A stretch of DNA of 64,000 nt from Guillardia theta CCMP2712. Taxonomy: Eukaryota; Cryptophyceae; Pyrenomonadales; Geminigeraceae. The position numbers were made by a program, and so were the translations under genes. Location of the stretch: the NCBI RefSeq assembly GCF_000315625.1, contig NW_005434607.1, forward strand, positions 55,040-119,039. The letters are read 5' to 3'. Below the pieces are notes generated by a model, which had not been told where the DNA came from, searched no databases, and worked only from the letters and a program-made list of their open reading frames with translations. Below are positions 45,001 through 57,000 of this stretch, in pieces (positions within the stretch are counted from its first letter, which is position 1; each line of letters opens with the position of its first letter).

Positions 45001-48000
45001 CTGGAAAGAAGAAATCGATATAGAATCAGCAGGAATCTGTATCCTCAAAGTTGGAAACGACAAGGTAGGGTCTTGCAAATTCTGAAATCCAGAGCCATAC
45101 ACAGTTACTGTGGCACTGGCCCCTGCTACAAGGATGCTTGGTTCAATCGATTCAAATCGCGGTCTGGCAGAAATACTAATGTCAACCTTATTCGACTCTA
45201 CGGATGTCTCGCCTATCCTTGCTACGCTTACAGGGACGATCCCTTCGGCCATGGAGCCGGGTGACATGCAAGTGATTAGACTGCTGCTCAGTACAGTGCT
45301 TGAGGATACTTGTTGCCCAAATCGACACTCCCAAGCACCTGCCGCGAAATTACCGCGAATCGTTACAATCGAAGATCCACAGGATTGCTCGGAAAGCGCA
45401 CTCGGATGCACGCTGAGGATAACAGGTCTGGTAGAGTACAAGAACACTACTGGAGAGCTTACATTAGTACCCATCCCGTTCTCCAGCGATACATTCACTT
45501 TCCCTTGCTGGTTCTTTGGTGCCTTGCAAACAACCTGTGTTCCCGAGACAACCCTCCCACGACTTCTAGACTCTCCAAATATGCACCACGTTTCAAGTTC
45601 CGCTATGAAGTTACTTCCCATGATCGACAAATCTATCCCCCCTTCTACAGGACCAAACGATGGTAGCACCGCTGTCACAGTTGCCATGGGAACATAGATC
45701 ACTCGATGACCTGTGTCCACGAAGTGTATCCCATCTGAGCTCAGAAAGGCAGAGACAGCTCCAGGTCCGTTCGGAGGACTGAGACACTGTACCAGTGTTG
45801 AGCTGAATACAGTTCCATAACGTACAGTATCGGTATTGCCCCCAAACCGGCACAAGGCAGTAGATGAATTCCAATCCGAGACAGATATGTTTATTTGAGT
45901 TCGAACATTGCCATGCGGGTAAATAGACGTGCATATGTGAGTACATGATGGCAAAAAGTGTCGACTGATTGAGTCGTAGTTGGGCTGGGCAGCCATGATT
46001 GGGAATGTATTCGAATCATCTGATTGATTAATCTTGTTCTGTATCTCAATTGCTTGATGACATGGTATATCTAGGACTGCGGTTTTTATGATGATGGAAT
46101 AATTTCCGGCAATCAGTTCAGGGACCATACATTCAACAGATGTAGAATTCGAGCTTAGTGCATCTGTCATGGTATTTTGATCTCGATTTCTAAAAACGCA
46201 TTTCAAGGGCTTCGAGTCGTATAATACTCCGATCAATGCAACTAGAAAACCCTTATACGCAAAACCTCTAGAAGGGAAAACTGTGTATATTCGTGGCGCA
46301 GCGTCAATGCTTATTGCGTGATTGCTGGTAAAGAAAATGTTGCCATCAACACTCCAAGTCAAAGCAAAGGAACCAACCATGAATTTGTTAGCAGGCAAAT
46401 AGCATTCTAAAATATTGGAAGTCTTCTGAATTATCTTTAAAACTTTTTCATCCAAGCTTAGCTTGTGGATTCTTAAAATATCTTCACCAATCAAAGTTAG
46501 AATGTACGATCTATCATTGTAAATTCTCGATGGACGTATGTCTCTCAACAGCAATTGTGAGTGAACAGCTAGATATGAAGTCGAAAGAAAGGACAAATTT
46601 GATTCCATGACAGTTACCCGGAATTTTCCGACAGGAAACAAGGTTGTATTGCATACAACACAGGATGAATTCAGCAGCTGTGCCGGGACCCGGATATTCC
46701 CAATCAGACAGACAACAGAATCATGAAGGTTTGAGCTTAGAAGTACAGTAAGGCTTGTAGATTCTCCTTCCAGAATGGTGTGCGGATACACGGAGATAAC
46801 TTTGCCAATCTGAAGTACAGAAATGATCCATGAATCCAACCCCGGGAAAATGTGAGAATCGTGAAGGAGATTGAAATGGACTTTTTGTGAGGCGTTAGGA
46901 GGACATCGACAACCAAACGAATCTGAACTCAGTTCTTGGGGTTTTGATGCGAATCCATCGAATCTGCAAGTAATGTTTCTCCACAGGCTGGAGAAGATTT
47001 GAAATGTATCCCTGGTAACAACCATTGAAAGTAATTCGTTTGCATGACAACTTGACGGAACCAGGATGGAATTTGGATCTAAATGATATTCAAAATAGAG
47101 CTGTTGATTCAAATCGATTGCAACAGTCTGCTGTGATACAATTTCTAGGGTGACGCGAAAAGACTTGATCAAATCTTGCAAAGGTGGAACGATGCACACT
47201 AATAAAGAACTGCTCATCAATGTGGACCTGACACGATTCCCAAATCTGCACTCCAAGTCGTGAAACAGGTACAAGCCAACTACAGAAACCGCGTATCTCC
47301 CAGTTGGACGGCCGAAAGATGGATTGATTTGTAAGACTTGGACAGAATAATTGGTCTCGGAAAATAAGAATTGACCCAGAATCAAGTTTGGGAAAGAGGT
47401 GTTCTTGTAGACAACAGAAAGCTTTTCGAGGCCGGGAAGATTTGGTGGAGTGATGCATTCTACGTTCGATTGCCCATGCTCAGCTTGTACTTGTTGATCT
47501 CCAAACATACATTCTTGGATCATAGCTACCGATCCCACAAAATTGATCCTGACTTTTGTGCCTCCAATCCATGGTCCTTTGGATGGTTCAAAGGTCCACG
47601 TGCTGGAGGATATAACGTTCATTGGAATTTTGCTGATAGTGGAATCGCCATTCGCAAAGAGTAATCCAATACTGTAATTTCCTTGTGCAAGCTCAGGTAT
47701 GCTACATAGTACATCGCTTTCGGTACAAATTTTGGCAACAATCTGATGCATCCCCATCCGACAAACAGGGAGAGGGTTACAATCAAAATTTTCTCCAAAT
47801 ATTGTCAGCAAATGCTTTCCACCCATAACATTCAGACGGGGTGATATATCTTGAATCGTAGAAGATTTGAGATATTCGAATTTGTGACCTGTGTCATGAT
47901 TTCCATGAGAGTGGAATGAAATGTGTATGTTATGAATTCCACGGTGATTTACCTTTGGTGTGACAGATTGAATGATGCCCTCCTGACATACAATTGGGCA

Positions 48001-51000
48001 TGAAACTCCAGCGATCAGAATGTTAGAAATAATATTGCAAGAATCGCGCCCTTCAAATTGAATGGATATCAGCGTTCCACCATCTACTGGCCCTCGTGAC
48101 GGAATCACAGAAGTTGCAAAATGGTCAAAGAAGAGAAATGGAAGGGTCGATATTAATCTTCCGTTTCCAATCAAAGACAGCAACACCTCCTGTGGTTTTG
48201 AAGAGATGATCGTTGCAGAGATGGCAGAATAATTCAAATACTGCGCGTGAAAATACGATGAATCAAACACGACAAAGTACGTATTTTCACTTATAAAATC
48301 CATACCCATGATTGTAATCTGCGTGGGATTCAGTATTCTTCCCACCATCGGAGAACTTCTGAATATCGATGTACTACTGGTAAGAGCGACTGAATATATC
48401 TCGTTCGAACGAAACAAGCTACTTTCGATACCGATTCGCAGCTTGAAAGGGTTTGTATACCTGCTGTCAACTCCTTGAAATAATTGTGGCAAAGCACAAA
48501 TAAGAAGTGATCTATTCAATGCTTTGGCGGTGAGCACAACAGAATTATCAACGATGCATGTCCAATTTTGTTGCTGATCGAGTTCTGTAGCTATAGCATA
48601 AATCATACTTCTGCTGTGTGAGGCTTGTCGAAGAAGAAAGCTGTCCAACAACAAGATTTCGACTTCGTCAAGTAAAGCATTCCCATCTAGAAGAACCTGC
48701 AGCTTTTGCTTGCCAGGAGGTCCAGGGGGAGAATCACAGCTGATTGATGACTTTGAAATTTTTCGGCCGATCACAGTGAAATGTGACCATAGACACCAGG
48801 CTTCATGGAATGACAAGGGATGAATGAAGCTCACGACCATCTGCACACCACCTTCTGATGGGCCTAGAGAAGGAGATATGCTGGCTACGACAGGTTTGTG
48901 AGACAAGCTATCCCGAACTGTCACATTGCTCGGGACCATGATATCACCCACCATGATCGCAACTTGACAACCCGTGAAAACACCTTGATCTGTCGCTATA
49001 CTACATGAGATAGAAGACGAGGAAAGCAAAGTTCCTTGAAACGGATTTTTAGAACATGAGGCAAAGACGCATTGAAGATTGTATCCCTGTCTAAACCCAG
49101 TTCCAGAAACGATGACTTTGTATGAAGTCAACGAATATTCTACCGATATTGCTGAAAAGAGAACAGGAAGTGATTCAATCAGAAGAGTTTTTTGATTGCT
49201 GTAGAATGCATTATCTTTCGATGCCAGCCAGAAACTGTGATTTCCAATTGCAAGGAGCGGAACTTTGCAAGTGACAATATTGGCACTCATCATTCTAGCC
49301 AATACAATTGTCTTAGGTCCAAAATGGCACAAAATTGACTCGCCGAAGGAATATCCGCTGCTTCGCACAGAAATATTCGTAATAGACCTATGAAATAAGG
49401 CCGCTGGTACAATTTCTTTCAAAATCAGCTCTTTCCGTATGAAGAGCTGAAAGTTAAAGGATTCTGAACCAAAACCAATTTCAACTTTTCCTGCAAGTTT
49501 ACCAGGAGGCATTGCTGGCAAAAATGCTTTCAATAGACTCGAGGTCATCAAAACACTTCGCACAGGCGGATGGTTCTCCAAAGACAAAGCGGTATTCATG
49601 TGATCAGCAAAATTTAGTCCGTAAACTGTTAACGCCAGACGTCTGCTAGCAATAGCAATGCTTGGCAGGACGTTCAAAACCTTGGGATATATTTTCGATT
49701 CAGATACATTTTGAGAAGAACATGTCAGTTTCCTGGAAAGCACGCCGCACTGTTGAACGATGTCTAGGTGGTCAGATGAAAAATCATAAACGCTTTGACA
49801 CTCAAATGAGGAAATATTAGTAAGATAGGTCGAAAGGATAAAGGATTGTCCAAATATGCAATAAATGGGACAATCCAAGTCTGTTGAGTATGAAAATGAT
49901 ATACGATGAGAGTTTCCAACACGATAATGCGCTAGAATCTGACACGATAAGATTTGATGAGAAAGTTCGAAAACTATCCCTGGATCAACCTGGCTTGATC
50001 CAAGATGGACATGATGAAAACCACAATCAAAATCCTTTCTGATCAAGACTTTTAACTGGCTTGAGGAAACATAGTGAAAAGCTATTCGTTTGCTGCCAAA
50101 ATAAAATCCACTTTCGTATTTTTCAACGAAGGATATCCCTGTTACAGTGACCAGCTGCTCTTTTCCGCATACGCTTCTCTTAGGAAACAATGAGATTATC
50201 TTTGGAGCAGAAAAATACAAAAATGAAAACGAGTTGTGCAATGATGCACCATCTACTTGACTAAAGGAAAGCCGTACCAACCATGGTCCTGGAACATCGA
50301 CTGAATAGCATTGCAATAGGCTTGACGAGAGCAAAGTGCCGACACTCCAACCCGCATCGCCAAAGTGACAAACCCAATCCGAAAACGAATTGAAGTGTAT
50401 ACCATTCACTCGTATAAGTGTCTTTCCAGATGACGGGCCTGATGAGGGAGAAATATGCAAAGCTTGTGCATCTTCATGGAAAGTGAATGTGAACAACCCA
50501 TAGATCCTGTCTTGCTCCAAGTCAGATATGATTTGTAGTGGCATTTGGCCTATGGAGCTCTTTGGAGTTATGCAGTAATGTACTCTTGAGACACTTTTCA
50601 AAATCGGCGATTGGCTTTCACCAAAAAAACAAGAAACGCTTTGCTTTGGATCAAAGTTTCCGTGAATATGAACATTCGTTCCCCCGTCCACTGGACCATG
50701 CAAAGGAAAAATCTGTTGCACATTACTAGCAATGAAATACTCTACCCATGCTTCATTAGAATGATCGGACTGAAAGAATTTGGTGTGGGATAATTGGAGA
50801 GAAATATTCCCAGGAATACTATAGGGTGGTACCATGAACCGGTAAGAAGTAGACGACAAATATACTCCACCAGACAATGCACTCTGTCCTATCCACCCAA
50901 ACAAAGTAGTAGATGGAAAGTTTTTTCCAACCATAGTCAATGAGGATCCCCCAGATGTCGAAAACATGCTCGGATAAACGTAACTTATGATTATTTTGTC

Positions 51001-54000
51001 ACGAACTTGAATGTTGAATTGTATTGCAACAGCACACACTCCAACGGATATTGTCATCACACTTGTCCCTTGATTTCTACAAACAGGAATCGAACATAAT
51101 CCTTGCGAGTGAGTAAAGCGATCGATATACATCTTTGATTGGAGCCCACAAAGATTGCAAACTAAATGATCCGAAAAGCTCGAACCGTACACAGTTACTG
51201 TGGCACTGGCCCCTGCTACAAGGATGCTTGGTTCAATCGATTCAAATCGCGGTCTGGCAGAAATACTAATGTCAACCTTATTCGACTCTACGGATGTCTC
51301 GCCTATCCTTGCTACGCTTACAGGGACGATCCCTTCGGCCATGGAGCCGGGTGACATGCAAGTGATTAGACTGCTGCTCAGTACAGTGCTTGAGGATACT
51401 TGTTGCCCAAATCGACACTCCCAAGCACCTGCCGCGAAATTACCGCGAATCGTTACAATCGAAGATCCACAGGATTGCTCGGAAAGCGCACTCGGATGCA
51501 CGCTGAGGATAACAGGTCTGGTAGAGTACAAGAACACTACTGGAGAGCTTACATTAGTACCCATCCCGTTCTCCAGCGATACATTCACTGTCCCTTGCTG
51601 GTTCTTTGGTGCCTTGCAAACAACCTGTGTTCCCGAGACAACCCTCCCACGACTTCTAGACTCTCCAAATATGCACCACGTTTCAAGTTCCGCTATGAAG
51701 TTACTTCCCATGATCGACAAATCTATCCCCCCTTCTACAGGACCAAACGATGGTAGCACCGCTGTCACAGTTGCCATGGGAACATAGATCACTCGATGAC
51801 CTGTGTCCACGAAGTGTATCCCATCTGAGCTCAGAAAGGCAGAGACAGCTCCAGGTCCGTTCGGAGGACTGAGACACTGTACCAGTGTTGAGCTGAATAC
51901 AGTTCCATAACGTACAGTATCGGTATTGCCCCCAAACCGGCACAGGGCAGTAGATGAATTCCAATCCGAGACAGATACGTTCAAAAGTTTCGTATCCTTT
52001 ACAGAAATGTGTAGAATTGTCTTTATCGGAGGAACATTGCCTGTCCGGTACTGATATTTGAGAAAATTTTTGGAAAGCGTCTTGTTTTCGAATATTATTT
52101 GGACCGCAACAGTTTTAATTGTGTCAACCGATGGCGTGACACATGAGACGTGACTTTGAGATATTGTATCTACATTTGTAATGAGGTCATCGAATAAGCA
52201 TTCCAGCGTTTGATGAAATGACAAGACACGAAGATCGTAATTGTTGGTTGTGATTCTCACTGTTTGGCCTCCAAATGTTGGCCCTTCTGACGGATAAATA
52301 CTGAATATTTTCAGGTCAGTTTCAAAATAGAAAAACTTTTCCTTGAGAAGGATTAGGTCGCTTTGATGACACAATCCTAATGTCACGTTTCCAGCTGAAT
52401 GCCTCGCAGTCTTGCAAATAACAAGAGAATTGGATACTACACGAGCTGCAACCAAGTTTTGGCCAAACATACAATTCATTTCAACATCCATTGGAAAATT
52501 TCTGCCAAGAATTGAAACCGAAGTATGCCCATCTTTTGGCCCTTGGGTTGGAAATATCCGATAGATTTCTAGAGTCAGTGCGAAACATTCAAATCCTATT
52601 TGTGCAGTGGATTGCATTCTCAAGTCTGTAACAGCAACATGAACAAAGCCCTCACCGTGGCATTTCGGTGTGGCCATACGAATCATCGATGACGAGATTG
52701 AGGAGCTAAAGACCTGAGCTCCATCGAAATGAATAAGGGTATGCAGGTCAAAGTTTGATCCAAACACAGTTGCAATTAATCCTCCAGACACTGGACCGCG
52801 AGATGGAATGATTTCGAGTAGTTGAAGTACGCTACCATCGTTGTAGGCAAACTCCGCAAATCCAGCAACAGTCAATGATCTTTCACTTGATTGCCAATAA
52901 CAAAACAATCGCACTGTTCCTGATTTCCCTTGTGGCAATTCTGTCGTCAAAATAGATCCTGCTTCAAAGCTAGCGGATACCAAGTTGTTTTGAAAGTAGC
53001 AAGTTCCAGATCCATTTCCTGCAACTGCTGTAGTAAGGATGGAAATCCGAGTACCACCTTGAGTTGGCCCAATCGATGGAGAGATTGAAATAATCTGGTG
53101 CATATGTAGCTCTCCAACCTCAGTGGATTGATGATTGCTCGATTCAAATTCTATTACTGCTTTCGAAAAATTCAATGACGAAATAGGACATTCTGCCACT
53201 GATGAATTGATTACCAAAGCCATTGTTTGCACACCGTTGAGCCTGCAAGAAGCTTTGTCATTGGTTGAAAAGTTGGTGCCCATAATTAAGATATCTAAAA
53301 GATCTGAACGACTAAATGAAACAGTCCAACTCTTGACTTCCCACAGATCGGAGAAAACGGTTATGTCGGACATTGTTGATCGCACTGGCAGATCATAAGT
53401 ATAAAGGATAAATTGAAATGATCCAGGTTGATATCTGCCTATGACACAATGCAAAATAGAGCTCGTAAGATATTTTGAGCTGAAACGATACCCCACATAC
53501 ATATCTTCAGAGATTCCGCATCCCGTACTACCATCCACAAATTGAGAGCCGATAACAGTGATTTTCGCCCCACCTGCTGCAACAGCACTGGGAAACAATT
53601 TGAAGATCGATGGTTGTTTGATAAATTGAAAATTCAACTTAGAGCCTAATAGGTTGTAACCATCCAATGATATCGTGAAACGGACAAATTCAAGAGTTGA
53701 TGCTGGAGTAACACAAGCAATCAACGAGTTTGAGAGACGTGAGCCCATGACAACTTGGCTTCCAAAAACGCAATATGATGAATTTGCGTTCAAGTCTCCT
53801 TCCATAACAGCTTTGACTATGTTTCCTCCATCTGCAAATCCATAGTTTGGTTCTATCCGGAGCAAGAAGATCGGACTGAGAACCTGAATAAAGATGTGCG
53901 AATCAATGTAATTCGAGCAATCATTGCTGACTTGCAAATTGAGAAATGATATGCCATATGGTGAAACATGACATTTCGCAAGACTGCTCGTGAAAAATAT

Positions 54001-57000
54001 AGCTTTCTGTACGTTCTTGCCACTCTTGCAACAAAACTTTGCGGATTGGATGAAGTTACTTCCAAAGATCGTCAGCATGAACCTTGTGTTGGCGTGAATT
54101 GTTGTTGGTAAAACCGAAAGAACTTCAAGCTTTCCGTATACAAACAAATTACTAGCTCCAAGGCTTGCCGTTGTCGCATTTGAATATAGTTCCAGACTGA
54201 CCTTCCCCTCAATTTCTGGAGAAACATGACATATTAGATGAGATTTATTGTAATCGACCAATCTGCAATCTCCCTTTGTGATGTAGCACGACAATTCAAA
54301 GTTCAGATTTCCGCTGTAAGACAAAGTTAGAATTGAAACCCGATTCAGCTCAACCGTGCTTGGCTGAATCGATGTGATCATTAAATCTGTAAGAAATTGA
54401 AATTTGTTCAGATTGGACGAAATGTGTTTAGAGATCAATTTGAAATTCACGGTCCCCACCATAGAGGGTGGGGTAAAACATTGAACGAGTTCCGAAGACT
54501 TGAAAGAAGCAAGGACTGTAGTATCATTAAATGAGCACACGAGTTCAGACAAGTTTTCTGAGATCGCAACTTTGTCCATAGAAATCGAAATGAGCTCTCC
54601 ACCTGAAGCTCTACTCACGCTTGGTTTGACATTGAGAATACGCAAGGGACTTACGATGCGAAGTTCAACAGGGCTAAACGCATAGTCAACAGAGTTTAAC
54701 GAGACTGCAACTCGAACTGAAGACACATTAACAGCAGGAAGCCTGCTATGCAAAAGAGAGGAAGATCTGAATTCGCACTTCTCAGATACTACAGCTCCAA
54801 ATTTGCAAATCAAATCGATATCTGACAAAAATGATGAGCCATAAATAAGAATGACAGACGTGCTGTCAGCTGTAACAACCATCGGGTTGATTCCAATGAC
54901 AATTGGCGCATGGTAGAACAAGAATGAATTATCACCAACCAACTCTTCTTCACCGTAGGAGACTGAGAAAAACACGATTCCTATTATACCTGACCTTGGG
55001 GAGTTGCAAACAAGCTCTGTACTGCTCATGATTGTAGCTGTTGTCTGTCCAACTTCGGAAAATAGACAGCGCATCTGAGAGGATGGAGGGAATTCAATTC
55101 CGTGCACCTTCAATTGACTTCCACCTTGAACTGAGCCACAAGATGGTCTTACCCGATGCACAACGGATTGCGTCTTATAAAGGAACAAGTGGCTCGATTT
55201 GAAATCCAAACGATTTTTGAATCGTATACCAAAGGATTTCAAACCTGCTTCATTGGAGGGCAAAATGCAACATGATGTGGATGAGTTCACTCTGACGAGA
55301 GTGCTTGTGACATATCCAAAGACGCAAACTACCTCATTTGCAATCAAATCGTCATGTAACCAATGGATCGAAACATTGATTCCCCCAGCAAGTGGCCCAA
55401 TGGTAGGATACAAGCTCAACACACTTGGAGTATCAAGGAATCGAAAAGAAAAATTTGAAGAGACTCGTGAGCCCTCCAAAAAGACTGAGAATGGAACTTC
55501 GGAAGGAGGGTGCGCCGGAATATCGCAGGTGGCAAGAGAACTAGTCAGGATGACGGCCACAACGTGCTTGAATCCAAACGAACACTTCATGCCGGAATTG
55601 AAGGATTGTCCTTGCAAGGACACAAGCTCTCCTGAAAGACTGAATCCCTCAGATGGACTCATGGCCTTCAGGTACGGTAGTTCCTGATAACGAAGCAGGG
55701 CATAATTCTCACTGAAAGTCAATCCATTATTAGCAAATCTTAACTGCAGATTCAAAATATCCAATGCAGGAAGGTGGCAAAGTACCATAGAACTTGATAT
55801 CACGGTGGTCTCAAATTTCAAAGTGCTTGATAAGCCACAAGAGGCATTTGAGTTGTTGACTGCGAAGAAACCACCTTGCATTGAGACTGTCAGATCACTT
55901 TGTGGCTTTGCTATGGATGGAAAGATGTTAAAAATTTGCTCAGGTTGATAGGACTCATACAGAAAGTCACCTTTAGCACTGATTGTCGACACTGCAACCA
56001 TGATAGGATTATGCTGCTGACTCAATACTGCCAGCTTGCAAGAAATTGTATTGTTCGCAATTGTCAATTTTATGCACTCTGATGATCCCACCTTGCAAAC
56101 TACATCCGTAGCATTACTTAGATCGCGATCAAGGGTGATTTCCAAGATAGATCCACCAATTTGTGGGCCAGAGCTTGGAAAAATTGAAATGATATGGATG
56201 CTGGAACTATATGAAAAAAGTATGGATGACACGACGAAGTCCACACCATTGTTTGAAATCGCAAAGGGTATGGATATTTCAGACAGAGCTCCAGGAGACC
56301 TGCATGTAGCCTCATTTACATTCACAACCACCATGTTGACAATCACTTCGCCAAATCGACAGACTGACAGCGAATTCTTGAAGAATTGCTCCCCAATGAC
56401 TGTGACCAATGAGCCTTCTAAAGGCCCCACTATTGGGTAGAATTGCTTGATCAAAGGCGAAGCTAGAAAGAGAAAAGGAATGGAACTTGTAGACTGAAGA
56501 TTACTTCGAAACATGAACATCCTTGGCCAAATTTGAACCAAGATCTCTTTTTCAACGTGAGGAGGTGAAGGGCAAGTGACAATGGAAGACGTCAAGACAG
56601 TGCCTGTGGTCCAGGTAAAGTCAAATAAGCATCCACAGGAGAAATTTTCGGAAGATGAAAATGGGAAATTTGTTCCAGAAAGATTTACAATTGTGCTTCC
56701 GTTGACAGGCCCAATTGATGGGAAAATATGACTTATTATGGGAAAGATTGAGTATTGGTATGGCAGAGGCGCAAATACAAAATTTTGACCATCCAAAGCT
56801 AGGCTTAAATTCACACTTGCGGCTGCATAGGGTGGGGCTGTGCAAACAATTGAATTTGTTGACACAACTGAAGCAGGTACTTCGAGGTTTGAAAACTTGC
56901 ACATGGCCAAGTCTGTGAACAAAAACTCGTATCCTATGAGTGTTATGACATTATTTCCAGAAACTGGTCCAAGATTTGGTTGAAAGTCAGTGATGGTGGG

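Noticed and set aside
45110-51787. Two copies of a 195-residue plus-strand ORF (45110-45697 and 51200-51787)
   Set aside because: Antisense shadows of repeat R5; the minus strand there is clear TIG sequence with C-R-F-G-G motifs.
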